Shown piece after piece: positions 1 to 6,831 of a stretch of DNA of 7,105 nt (within the stretch, counting starts at the first letter, position 1; each line of letters begins with the position of its first letter). The position numbers and the translations under genes are program-made. The notes under the pieces were generated by a model that saw only the letters and a list, made by a program, of their open reading frames with translations, did no database searches and was not told the origin of the DNA. This stretch comes from an uncultured Bacteroidaceae bacterium (GTDB lineage Bacteria; Bacteroidota; Bacteroidia; Bacteroidales; Bacteroidaceae). The stretch lies in contig CAKRMO010000056.1 of NCBI GenBank assembly GCA_934364765.1, positions 1 through 7,105 of the forward strand, given 5' to 3'.

Positions 1-635
1 ATCTTCATGTTCGGCGCGGCCTTGATGAGGTCGGGCAGCTTGTCGTTCGACGGCTGAAGCACGCGGTTCACGCCTTGTATGTAGCCGTTGCTGCATTCCA
101 CGTCGGGATTTTCTATGATTGACTTTTCGTTCACCACGACAACGGTCTTGGAGTTTACGGTGTCGAACGAAATCATTATGTAGCGGTCGTCAAGGCTCCG
201 GGTTTCAAGTGCGCCTATCACGAAGTCGGTTGTCTTGAGCCCTTTTTGGTTCTGGTTGTCGATTATGGCGTTTCTTACGATGTATTCGGCTATTTCGTAT
301 GTAATGCTGTCGAGGTTGCAGTTCTGCCTCTCATACACCGAGTCGATAAACTGCTGCACTGCCTTGTCGCTTGGCGCGAATACGGTGTAGTTTCCGCGAG
401 AGGAGAGCAGCGACGACACGCGCGAGTCGGTTTTGCGCCCGGTCCTTACGCGCTTGGTGAGCCTTGAAAACAAGGAGTAGCCTTCGGTGTTGTCAAGATA
501 GCCGGCAACGGTCTCCCCCTCGAACACAAAAAGGTTTGAGGAGTCCACCTTGTCCGAGCAGCTCCACATTGCCGCAACGGCGAATGCTGCGGTAATTCCG
601 CCAAGCAGCCTGGATTTGATTCTTTTCAAGTTCAT
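1..635 (-). CDS. Fasciclin (FAS1) domain lipoprotein, C-terminus cut by window edge
   Basis: This is an outer-surface or periplasmic lipoprotein with a FAS1 domain, a fold used for adhesion or glycan binding. I read 211 codons from an ATG at 635 to the left edge with no stop. Residues 1-25 form a lipoprotein signal with basic residues (K4, R5, K7, R9), a hydrophobic stretch and the lipobox-like AAMWSC; Cys26 would be lipidated. FAS1 hallmarks follow: YTVFAPSDKAVQQFIDS at 83-99 and NGYIQGVNRVLQPS at 183-196. The stretch LPDLIKAAPNMK at the edge looks like the start of a second FAS1 repeat, so the full protein is probably longer and tandem. The ATG sits 23 bases after the stop of the upstream hydrolase-like gene, in an A/T-only leader without a Shine-Dalgarno sequence, so the two are very likely co-transcribed. 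FAS1 lipoproteins often accompany SusC/SusD-type glycan loci in Bacteroidetes (established); its ligand is unknown. Confidence 0.9.
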   Translation of the reverse strand, partial: MNLKRIKSRLLGGITAAFAVAAMWSCSDKVDSSNLFVFEGETVAGYLDNTEGYSLFSRLTKRVRTGRKTDSRVSSLLSSRGNYTVFAPSDKAVQQFIDSVYERQNCNLDSITYEIAEYIVRNAIIDNQNQKGLKTTDFVIGALETRSLDDRYIMISFDTVNSKTVVVVNEKSIIENPDVECSNGYIQGVNRVLQPSNDKLPDLIKAAPNMK

Positions 636-658
636 AATTTTATAATATTATGTTTGTT

Positions 659-3508
659 TCAAATTTTTGCCGCACGCCAAAGGCGGATGTCCACCTTGCG
701 CCCGTATTGTTCCTTTTTGAGTTTTACAGTAAGCGAGCCTTTTTTCACGGTGGCGGGAACTTCCGCCCCGTCAACGGTTGCTTTCGCGCTTTTCGCCATT
801 GCCGGCACCGGTATGGTTATCTCCTCCGCCCCGTTGGCGTAGAGGTTGTAGTGCAACATATCACCTTTTACCGGCCCGAACGTAATGTCGTTGAGCTTTG
901 TGGCGGCGAATTTGTATTTCCTGCCGTCCACTGTGATTTCATTGCATTGCTGCCCGTAGAAGGTGCAGAGGAGTTTTCCCTTGACGTTGAAGCCCATCGA
1001 CAGCCGTCCTGTATAACTCACGCGGTGTCCGTTCACCGCCGCGTTCTTCAGCGTTATGGTGTCGCCGGGCAGCGGGTTGTCTTTAAGTATCCGGGCGTCG
1101 TATTCACCGTTTCGCGAGAAATTTCCGTCCCAATTCTCAACGTGAGTGCGGTAATGGTTCACGACCATCGCAGTTCCGTTGGGGAACGACGAGACAAAGT
1201 ATCCGCCAGTGCGCGAAAGGTATGCGGGATTGTCGTTCACGCCCTTGAACGCGCCGCTTGCGGGATACGCGCCGAGAGAGTTGAGAACCTCGAACATATT
1301 GCGGCTTTCGTAGCCGAGACTTCGGCTTTGGTCGTCGCGCAGACGGCATCCCATGAAACAGGCTCTGCCGCCGTTGGGATAGTCTTTCACAGTGCCGATT
1401 GTCTCGCCGTTGCAGGTGGCGGCTACTTCGCTCCCGGCCGTTTCTGCCGGGTAAATGCGGTCAACAATGAAGTCGGTGAGTATCGTCTGCGGCTCGACGC
1501 CTTTCATAAGTCCTGTGAAATCAATCTTCTTTCCGCTTGCGGCTTTTCCGTTGTCGGTGCCGAACTTGCACTTCGTCCCGAAAATCCGCTGCCATTGCGC
1601 GCTGCTGTCCTTGCCTCCCTTGTCGAGCATCGGCGGTGCGCTCATCCAAAGAACCTTTCCGCCGGCGTTAAGGAATTTCTCCATGAAGTCGAGTTCGCCC
1701 TGCTCGGGAAGCGGCTCATAAAGCACCGCCAGTGTGCCGTATTCCTTTTCGGCAACGCGTATTTTGCCTTCGGGCGTGATTTCGCCCATCTTGAGCATCA
1801 TGTCGCTTGTTATGTAGTTGGCATATCCGTATTGCGTCATCCAGCTTCCGAACCTCGGGTCAACGGCCACGAGGTTCATCGGGTAGAGCATGAGCACGTC
1901 AATGTCGCGGTGCTCTCCGTCGGTAATGAGCCTGATGTTCTCCGGTGGGTCGCAGCCGTAGGCGTAGTTTATCGCCATGCGGCGTTCGTTGCTTTCCGCC
2001 GGCATTCCCCACGCGGCGGCATAGGCGTTGGGGATTTTGTTCACAACGCCGATTGAAGCCGCCATTGCCGCGCCGTAATAGTTGCGGTCGAGCCAGCCGC
2101 ATTCGCAGAAGTCGTTTCCCGTGGGCTGCAGATACTCGCCCCACTTGAAATAGTCGTAGCAGGCCGCCGAAGCCTGATGCACGGTGTTGCCCCAAAGATA
2201 GTTTGGCGTGTATTCGTAGTTTGCGGCGTATGTGTTGTCGGGGGTCTCCCACTTGTCGATTGTCGGCGACTCCGCCCATGACGAGTGCGCCCTGTTGCGG
2301 AACTCGCGGTTGAACAGCTTTTCGCCGTATTGCTTCGCCTCCACAAAAAGATCCACCACATGGTCGTTGAGCAGCCGGTAATAGCTGTCGCGCATGAGGT
2401 ATGTGCGCTGTATGTCCTCAGGCTTTCCGCCAAGCACGTATTCCACGTTCACAATTGCCTCCACTGTGGGCTTGTAGATGAGCGGCTGGTTCACGAAGTA
2501 GAGCATATGGCGTATGTCGAAAGGCATACCTGTTTTGCGCGACATCATGCGTCCCATGCCCTCGGTGTAGAAGCGCAGGTTGAACTGTCCGTCCTCCTGA
2601 TGGGCGAAATAGTCCCAGTCCTGCTGTATGTGCATCTCGTCACAGTAGAGCGAGCGCAGGTTCACGCCCGCATCGTGGTATTTTTTGAGCAGGTTTTTGA
2701 GAAACGGCAGCGCGTCGTCGGCAAAGTAGTCTATCTCCTGCGTTTCGTATTCCAGAAGCACAAGCACGTTGTCGTAGCCTTCAAGCCCGCCTTCCTCGCC
2801 GAATATCCGCAGCCGCCGCTGCGGTATTGTGCCGCTCTCGCGTCCTATGGCGGCGAGAACCTCATGGTTCACGTTTTTCAGTTCCTTTATGTCGTCGGGG
2901 GTTACGGCTATCTTAGTCTTGCCAACCTGCCTGCCCTTGAAGGCGTATGCCCTCACCGCAACAAGCTTAACGGGTGTTGCGCCCTTGTTGTTCGTCCAAA
3001 GCGTCTGCTGCCACATTTGCAGGCTGAACTTTCCCGTATGCGCGTTGCGCATCCCCACCTTGAAAGCCACCCACTTGCCGGTGTTTCCCGTCTGGTTGCG
3101 GTATGCCTGTCCCAGTTCGAGCGGACTGAGGAGGCTGAGTTCCAAGCCCGCGCCGGCGTTCCTTGTGGTGTAGTCGCTTATTTTCGCGATGCAGTCCACA
3201 TACTCGTCCATGTCGGGGGTGAGCTTGCGCTCGGTGTTCCGATCATCGCGGTACTGGCGGAAAAACTCGTCAAAGGCTATCGTTATCTGGTCGGAATGCC
3301 AGCCCTTTGCCTGTTCCACAGCCTGTTTCAGGCTGAGTTTGCTTTTGTTTATACCCGTGGTGTTGTCTATTTCCTTTTCGGGGGAGTTTGCGAGGTCGCG
3401 CAGTTGCTGGTCGTTTGTGAGGATGAAAACCTGCCCTTTCGCCTCGTTTGCGCTAAATATTATTGAGGCGAAAGCGAAAGTGACCAGCAGAATCCTTGAT
3501 GGTTTCAT
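659..3508 (-). CDS. Large secreted protein, probable glycoside hydrolase of unassigned family
   Basis: A 949-residue exported protein that I do not recognise by name. I chose the ATG at 3508 because MKPSRILLVTFAFASIIFSA makes a normal type I signal peptide and is preceded by an A-rich leader; an in-frame ATG at 3526 would add six residues. Numbering from 3508, the organisation I infer is: an alpha/beta, probably TIM-barrel-like region (about 50-500) with acidic candidates in LYCDEMHIQQDW (Glu291), SSWAESPTIDKW (Glu413) and FCECGWLDRNYY (Glu469); an alpha/beta Rossmann or glutamine-amidotransferase-like region (about 535-740) with DIDVLMLYP and GGKVLWMSAPPM; and a beta-rich C-terminus (about 765-949). 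That order resembles GH42-type beta-galactosidases with a trimerisation domain, but no diagnostic GH42 motif is evident, so the family and substrate are open. It is the first gene of a unit with the FAS1 lipoprotein and is intact, with no frameshift. Confidence 0.87.
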   Translation of the reverse strand: MKPSRILLVTFAFASIIFSANEAKGQVFILTNDQQLRDLANSPEKEIDNTTGINKSKLSLKQAVEQAKGWHSDQITIAFDEFFRQYRDDRNTERKLTPDMDEYVDCIAKISDYTTRNAGAGLELSLLSPLELGQAYRNQTGNTGKWVAFKVGMRNAHTGKFSLQMWQQTLWTNNKGATPVKLVAVRAYAFKGRQVGKTKIAVTPDDIKELKNVNHEVLAAIGRESGTIPQRRLRIFGEEGGLEGYDNVLVLLEYETQEIDYFADDALPFLKNLLKKYHDAGVNLRSLYCDEMHIQQDWDYFAHQEDGQFNLRFYTEGMGRMMSRKTGMPFDIRHMLYFVNQPLIYKPTVEAIVNVEYVLGGKPEDIQRTYLMRDSYYRLLNDHVVDLFVEAKQYGEKLFNREFRNRAHSSWAESPTIDKWETPDNTYAANYEYTPNYLWGNTVHQASAACYDYFKWGEYLQPTGNDFCECGWLDRNYYGAAMAASIGVVNKIPNAYAAAWGMPAESNERRMAINYAYGCDPPENIRLITDGEHRDIDVLMLYPMNLVAVDPRFGSWMTQYGYANYITSDMMLKMGEITPEGKIRVAEKEYGTLAVLYEPLPEQGELDFMEKFLNAGGKVLWMSAPPMLDKGGKDSSAQWQRIFGTKCKFGTDNGKAASGKKIDFTGLMKGVEPQTILTDFIVDRIYPAETAGSEVAATCNGETIGTVKDYPNGGRACFMGCRLRDDQSRSLGYESRNMFEVLNSLGAYPASGAFKGVNDNPAYLSRTGGYFVSSFPNGTAMVVNHYRTHVENWDGNFSRNGEYDARILKDNPLPGDTITLKNAAVNGHRVSYTGRLSMGFNVKGKLLCTFYGQQCNEITVDGRKYKFAATKLNDITFGPVKGDMLHYNLYANGAEEITIPVPAMAKSAKATVDGAEVPATVKKGSLTVKLKKEQYGRKVDIRLWRAAKI

Positions 3509-3572
3509 TTTAGTTGCTGTTTGCATTCAGATGCGGCTGTATGCACCTGTTGTTTCATGAAATTGATGTCGG

Positions 3573-3627
3573 TTGCAAAAATAAAAAATAATTGCAAACA
3601 TTCTTGCACAATCGTGAAAAAATTGCA
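3573..3627. promoter_or_regulatory. Four TTGCA direct repeats, candidate activator sites
   Basis: TTGCA occurs at 3573, 3592, 3604 and 3623 (start positions). The first two read TTGCAAA and are 19 bases apart; the last two read TTGCAC and are also 19 bases apart. The first overlaps the -7 motif of the hydrolase unit and the others lie upstream of it in transcription direction, where an activator would bind. Bacteroidetes glycan-locus regulators commonly bind direct repeats near promoters; that this cluster is such a site is inference. Confidence 0.35.
3576..3583 (-). promoter_or_regulatory. Bacteroidetes -7 promoter motif for the hydrolase-FAS1 unit
   Basis: On the minus strand the bases read TATTTTTG, an exact match to the Bacteroidetes -7 consensus TAnnTTTG. 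It lies 67 bases before the chosen ATG at 3508, which would give a leader of roughly 60 bases. I find no convincing TTTG-type -33 element at the expected 19-21 base spacing, so the promoter may depend on an activator. A/T richness makes chance matches possible. Confidence 0.45.
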
Positions 3628-3838
3628 CGGAACGGCGAAAAAAAGTGCGCCATAGCCAAACGCCGCCCACGGAGCAAGATTTCCAGCCGCAATGTTGCGC
3701 CCCAAGCCAGTCCTTCACAAAAACCGCGAATACCGCCTAAAATGCCTAACGCATTGACTTCCAAAGAAATGTCTGAATAATAAACATTTTTTATAACGTT
3801 TTGTTTTTCAAGTGTTTGAAAGTGGCAAAAAAAGGTCT
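3628..3838. other. Non-coding stretch with no recognised gene
   Basis: This is part of the gene-free region between the two minus-strand units. The left part (to about 3770) has a base composition close to the coding regions; the rest is A/T-rich. Short open frames exist on both strands but lack credible protein features: their residues are low-complexity or arginine-rich, they overlap one another in several frames, and none has a signal or motif I recognise. The only structure I see is a weak inverted repeat AATGC-ctaac-GCATT at 3741-3755. It could be an untranslated leader, a decayed gene or part of a dispersed repeat. Confidence 0.4.
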
Positions 3839-3908
3839 GATGTAGTCTGAATTATATCTGATATAATTTTTTCTATGTCCTATGTAGTTTTTCCTACATC
3901 CGATGTAG
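3839..3908. repeat. Cluster of ATGTAG-type repeats in both orientations
   Basis: The heptamer GATGTAG occurs at 3839-3845 and 3902-3908, its complement CTACATC at 3894-3900, and variants CTATGTC and CTATGTAG at 3873-3879 and 3880-3887. Two of the units continue as ATGTAGTTTTTCC and ATGTAGTTTTCGG, a short direct repeat. CTACATC and GATGTAG flank a single base (C3901), making a 15-base near-perfect palindrome. The patch lies upstream of the hydrolase promoter and downstream of the terminator of the other unit; it could be a set of operators or simple-sequence decay. Confidence 0.5.
3850..3868. repeat. 19-base near-perfect palindrome, 9-1-9
   Basis: AATTATATC and GATATAATT flank a single T at 3859, so all nine flanking pairs match. 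The size and A/T composition fit a site for a dimeric DNA-binding protein better than a transcription terminator, because a one-base loop is not a good RNA hairpin and no U-tract of terminator type is needed here. It lies within the ATGTAG repeat patch. Confidence 0.5.
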
Positions 3909-3930
3909 TTTTCGGGGTATATGGGAAAAA

Positions 3931-4014
3931 GGGGGCGGTTTTGGTTTTGCGCCATTTGTATGGGCGTATGGCATACGCCCTAAACACAACCGCTCAAACC
4001 GCACCGCAGCCCCC
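3931..4014. repeat. Nested inverted repeat centred on GGGCGTATG palindrome
   Basis: The core at 3962-3980 reads GGGCGTATGGCATACGCCC, nine paired bases on each side of G3971. Outside it, GCGGTTT (3935-3941) is complementary to AAACCGC (3996-4002), and GGGGGC (3931-3936) to GCCCCC (4009-4014), so the arms extend imperfectly over about 84 bases. Neither strand has a U-tract after it, so it is not an intrinsic terminator. A second copy of the core lies at 4044-4061, suggesting a short dispersed intergenic repeat. Confidence 0.5.
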
Positions 4015-4043
4015 ACTGCAACATTGCAAATTCCGCGCAATCC

Positions 4044-4061
4044 GGGCGTATGCAATACGCC
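4044..4061. repeat. Second copy of the GGGCGTATG inverted repeat
   Basis: GGGCGTATGCAATACGCC repeats the core at 3962-3980, with arms GGCGTAT (4045-4051) and ATACGCC (4055-4061) around GCA. The copies start 82 bases apart. Just to the right is GCATATGC (4067-4074), a further 8-base palindrome. Sharing of a specific G/C-rich inverted repeat within one intergenic region suggests a REP-like element rather than chance. Confidence 0.5.
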
Positions 4062-4134
4062 ACTACGCATATGCAATTAATTTATTTGTTGTATGTTGTG
4101 CTTTTGTAGGTGGCGCATTTTGCCTGTTATTTGC

Positions 4135-4174
4135 CAAAAAACAAAACTTCCCGAGGTATGTCCCCGGGAAGTTT
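4135..4174 (-). terminator. Rho-independent terminator after the oxidoreductase gene
   Basis: AAACTTCCCG (4144-4153) and CGGGAAGTTT (4165-4174) are perfect ten-base complements with an 11-base loop. Read on the minus strand, the hairpin is followed directly by a TGTTTTTTGG tract (complement of 4134-4143), the form of an intrinsic terminator. It begins 26 bases beyond the stop codon of the Gfo/Idh/MocA gene at 4200, so it closes that unit and separates it from the hydrolase unit. Confidence 0.88.
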
Positions 4175-4199
4175 GTGATGCGCAAATCCACGCGCGTTG

Positions 4200-5597
4200 T
4201 CAGCAGTTGAAACGCTTGTCGCAATAGCGCAGTTTGTACGGGTGGCGGTATTCGTACCAATACAGCCTGTGCGCCGCAGCCTCCTTGTCGCCCTCGAAAC
4301 TGAGCAGCGCGGGGTTCCAGCGCACGGGGCGTTTCAGCTCGCGGGCTATGTTGAACAGGCAGCACAGCGTGTTGGTGCTTGCGCCATAGTCAACCGGGGC
4401 TATCGGGTTCTTGTGTCCGCGTATCGCATCGATGAAGTTCTGCATATGCGGCGAGCTTACCTCATACTGCCCTTTCTCCACCTTCTCCTCCTTCTTCTTG
4501 ATGAGCGAGGGGTCGGAGCACTCCAGATAGCCGCGTGCCACCCTTATCCAGCCCTTGTCGCCGATGAACTTTATGCCCTGCGAATCGGTGTCCTCGCGAT
4601 AGGGCTGCTCGGTCATCTCAATTCCGTTGGCATACTTCATCATGGCGTGTTTTGCGCCCTTGTAGCCTTGGGGAATGAACTCCACGGGGCCGAGTCCGTC
4701 CATGCCGAGCGCAGCCTGCACTATGTCGTACATATGCGCCCCCCAGTCGGCGGGAAATCCGTTGCCGGTTTCCTGATACCACCGCCATGCGCCCCAAAGC
4801 TGCTCGTTCTGCTCCGGGTCGAGCTTCACGACGGGGCAGATGTCGGAATTGTAGTGTATCTTGGGGTCGTTGAGCGGGCCGAGCCACAGGTTGAAGTTCA
4901 GGTTTGACGGTACGGGCATCTCGGGGAGGTTGAACGGCGTAGGGGGATCGCCCACTCGCACGTGAACTTTGTCTATGTGCCCAATGGCACGCTCCTGCAC
5001 AAGGCGTATAGCTGTCTGGAACTCCTCGCTAGAACGCTGCTGGCTTCCCATTTGGAACACCACGCCGTTGGCGTGGGCAGCACTCTGCACGGCAAGCCCC
5101 TCGGTTATGGTGTAGGCAAGCGGCTTCTGGCAGTAAACGTGCTTGCCCGCGTCGCAAGCGTCGATGGCTATCAGCGCGTGCCAGTGGTCGGGCGTGGCAA
5201 TCTCTATGGCGTCGATGTCGGTGCGCTCCATCATTTCCTCGTAAAACTCGTACATGTCGCAACGTTCCGCCATGCCTTTGCTCTTCTGCCACGCGGCGAC
5301 ACGGCGGCGGAAACGCTCGCGCTTTATGGAGTCAACGTCGCAGCAGGCAGCAACCTGCACGCCCGGACACGAGGAAAAGCTGCTGAAGTCGCTGCACCCC
5401 TGCTGTCCAAGCCCTATGAAACCAAGCACCACGCGGTCGCTCGGCGCAACTTTCACTCCGTCTATCTTCCAGCTGGGGAGTATGGTGAGCGATGCAAGCC
5501 CCATTGCCGAAAGGCTCAGGAAGTCGCGGCGCGAAATCTTGTCGCTCTCGTTGGGGAGCGTCTTCTTTCTGATGTTGTTCTTCAGTTTTTCTTTCAT
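4200..5597 (-). CDS. Tat-exported Gfo/Idh/MocA family oxidoreductase
   Basis: A 465-residue NAD(P)-dependent sugar-type dehydrogenase predicted to act outside the cytoplasm. A Tat signal is clear: a polar n-region, SRRDFLSL with the twin arginines at 23-24, then a hydrophobic segment ending about 41. The Rossmann domain starts with VVLGFIGLGQQG (GxGxxG at 62-67) and an acidic DVD at 87-89; TPDHWHA (135-141) and CQKPLAYT with the conserved Lys158 are family signatures. The substrate domain has FPADWGAHMYDIVQAALGMD, with His288 as a likely catalytic residue. Length is usual for the secreted subfamily. Tat export of a folded, cofactor-loaded enzyme is known for relatives such as glucose-fructose oxidoreductase. 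GH109 glycosidases share the fold and mechanism, but I do not see their residue pattern. It follows the propeller gene by 49 bases and precedes a strong terminator. The substrate cannot be named; 3-keto-sugar chemistry is one possibility (inference). Confidence 0.94.
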   Translation of the reverse strand: MKEKLKNNIRKKTLPNESDKISRRDFLSLSAMGLASLTILPSWKIDGVKVAPSDRVVLGFIGLGQQGCSDFSSFSSCPGVQVAACCDVDSIKRERFRRRVAAWQKSKGMAERCDMYEFYEEMMERTDIDAIEIATPDHWHALIAIDACDAGKHVYCQKPLAYTITEGLAVQSAAHANGVVFQMGSQQRSSEEFQTAIRLVQERAIGHIDKVHVRVGDPPTPFNLPEMPVPSNLNFNLWLGPLNDPKIHYNSDICPVVKLDPEQNEQLWGAWRWYQETGNGFPADWGAHMYDIVQAALGMDGLGPVEFIPQGYKGAKHAMMKYANGIEMTEQPYREDTDSQGIKFIGDKGWIRVARGYLECSDPSLIKKKEEKVEKGQYEVSSPHMQNFIDAIRGHKNPIAPVDYGASTNTLCCLFNIARELKRPVRWNPALLSFEGDKEAAAHRLYWYEYRHPYKLRYCDKRFNC

Positions 5598-5646
5598 TGT
5601 ATATTATATTGTATAGTTTGGTTTGTTTCCCGTTTTACGAAAGCGT

Positions 5647-6810
5647 TCACCGCCCCGCCGCCTTGAACGCCTCCTTGCCCTCCGTGCGGCGGTAGAGGCG
5701 CAGCACGGTGCTTTCGCCGTCCTTGCCCGACTTGTTTTCGGAAATGTAGAAATATCCGTTGCCCAAGGAGTGCATCCCGGTGCTGCCGAAGGGGAAGTCC
5801 CAGCCCGAAATGCCGGTCCTTGCATCCTGCAAGCCTCCTTGGGCGAGCGGCACTACGCTGCCCTTTTTACAATAAGGTATGCCCGCAAGCGGTTTCCTCA
5901 CCGGTCGCGCCCCGGAACTGAAGGCGTAGAGGCTGTAGTTGGGGAAGGCGGCCTTCTTTCCGCGATAAACCGCCATGTACCAAAGCCCGGACGAAGCGTC
6001 GTACTCCAAATTCTGCACGCCCCATTCGGTGCTGCCGGTATATACGAAGTAGCGCCCCGCAGGCTTTGAAGGGCCTTTGAACTGCGGGTTGTCCTGCGAA
6101 AGGGGCCGGGCATACTTCTGGCACTTCTCCAAGTCGTACTGCAGCAATACCTGATAGTCGTTGTCGCTGCGCCACGTGTCGCCGTAAACGCCATACGCCA
6201 CCGTGAGGAAGTGCTTTCCCGACGTTTTCCCGATGCGCGGGCCGAACGACAGGCCGTCAATCCCGCTGCACGCAAAGCGGTGGCCGAGGGTCTTTCCGCC
6301 CACAGCGACTTTTGCGGAATAGTCGTCGAGAACCGTGGGCAGCGGAATGGCGGTAACAACTCCGTCCCTCTCGCCGTCCATCCCCACGCGGTTTATCCTG
6401 TCAACGTCGAAAACCGCCACGTAGAAGTTGTTCAGGAACTTTTTTGCGCTTCCCTCCTTGTTCAGGATGCCGCGCCCTATCGCGTCGTCCTTGTATTCGA
6501 GCGAGCCATACACCTTGCCGTCGGCCTCGTTGAAGTCAAGGCAGCCAAGGTGTCCCAGCAAGCCCGTAACAGTGCCCACCAGGTTGCCGTCGAAGTCATA
6601 CTTCGCCAGCATTGTGGTGAACGAACAATAGACCATGCGCTTTTTCGCGTCCACGGCTATGCCCTGCACGTGAAGCGTCTTGAAAGGGCCGCACTTTATT
6701 GTAAGGGGCAGGCCGGAAACCTGCGCTTGGGCGGCAGCCCGGCTGCCGGGAACAAGCTGCGACAACGCCAAAAGCATTGCCAATATGCAAAAACGATTTC
6801 TTGTTTTCAT
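5647..6810 (-). CDS. Secreted beta-propeller-like protein of unknown function
   Basis: A 387-residue exported protein that I cannot name. The N-terminus MKTRNRFCILAMLLALSQL with AAAQAQ near 25-30 is a type I signal peptide; no lipobox cysteine follows. The mature part is beta-rich with propeller-like segments: VQGIAVDAKKRMVYCSF (48-64) then KYDFDGNLVGTVTG (70-83) resembles an NHL-type blade, and LGHLGCLDFNEADGKVYGSL (85-104) a second. Later tracts keep the same style: GIDGLSFGP, DNDYQVLLQYD, WGVQNLEYDASSGLWYMAVY, and GSTGMHSLGNGYFYISEN near the end. No catalytic motif is evident; a binding, lyase-like or structural role is possible. The aromatic and Gly-rich motifs resemble a family of uncharacterised gut-Bacteroidetes proteins I have the impression of having seen (not verified). 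It is first in a unit with the oxidoreductase, so the two likely serve the same extracytoplasmic substrate. Confidence 0.88.
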   Translation of the reverse strand: MKTRNRFCILAMLLALSQLVPGSRAAAQAQVSGLPLTIKCGPFKTLHVQGIAVDAKKRMVYCSFTTMLAKYDFDGNLVGTVTGLLGHLGCLDFNEADGKVYGSLEYKDDAIGRGILNKEGSAKKFLNNFYVAVFDVDRINRVGMDGERDGVVTAIPLPTVLDDYSAKVAVGGKTLGHRFACSGIDGLSFGPRIGKTSGKHFLTVAYGVYGDTWRSDNDYQVLLQYDLEKCQKYARPLSQDNPQFKGPSKPAGRYFVYTGSTEWGVQNLEYDASSGLWYMAVYRGKKAAFPNYSLYAFSSGARPVRKPLAGIPYCKKGSVVPLAQGGLQDARTGISGWDFPFGSTGMHSLGNGYFYISENKSGKDGESTVLRLYRRTEGKEAFKAAGR

Positions 6811-6831
6811 GACATTTTAGTTTTCAAGGTG

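Noticed and set aside
650..2056. Long open frame of 468 codons on the plus strand
   Set aside because: It is antisense to the hydrolase-like gene, and its residues show no signal or motif. The minus-strand frame has a signal peptide, motifs and operon context; the plus frame is open because of the G/C-rich codon use.
2285..3466. Open frame of 393 codons on the plus strand
   Set aside because: It is also antisense within the hydrolase-like gene, rich in His, Val and Ala without domain character, so it is a shadow frame.
3555..3764. Small minus-strand frame of 69 codons upstream of the hydrolase gene
   Set aside because: It overlaps other short frames in the same stretch, lacks a recognisable motif and would end across the promoter motif. 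I treat the stretch as non-coding.
3962..3980. Intrinsic terminator at the GGGCGTATG palindrome
   Set aside because: Neither strand has a run of T after the hairpin, and the unit already has a good terminator at 4135-4174.
3839..4074. CRISPR array from the repeated short motifs
   Set aside because: The repeats are 7-19 bases, differ in orientation and spacing, and lack regular spacers or cas genes.
4200..5597. Assignment as a GH109 alpha-N-acetylgalactosaminidase
   Set aside because: The fold and Tat signal are shared, but the motif around DWGAHMYD fits the general secreted oxidoreductase group and I could not identify GH109-specific residues.
4962..5666. Plus-strand frame of 234 codons opposite the oxidoreductase gene
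   Set aside because: The minus-strand frame has Tat, GxGxxG and QKP motifs; the plus frame is its shadow.
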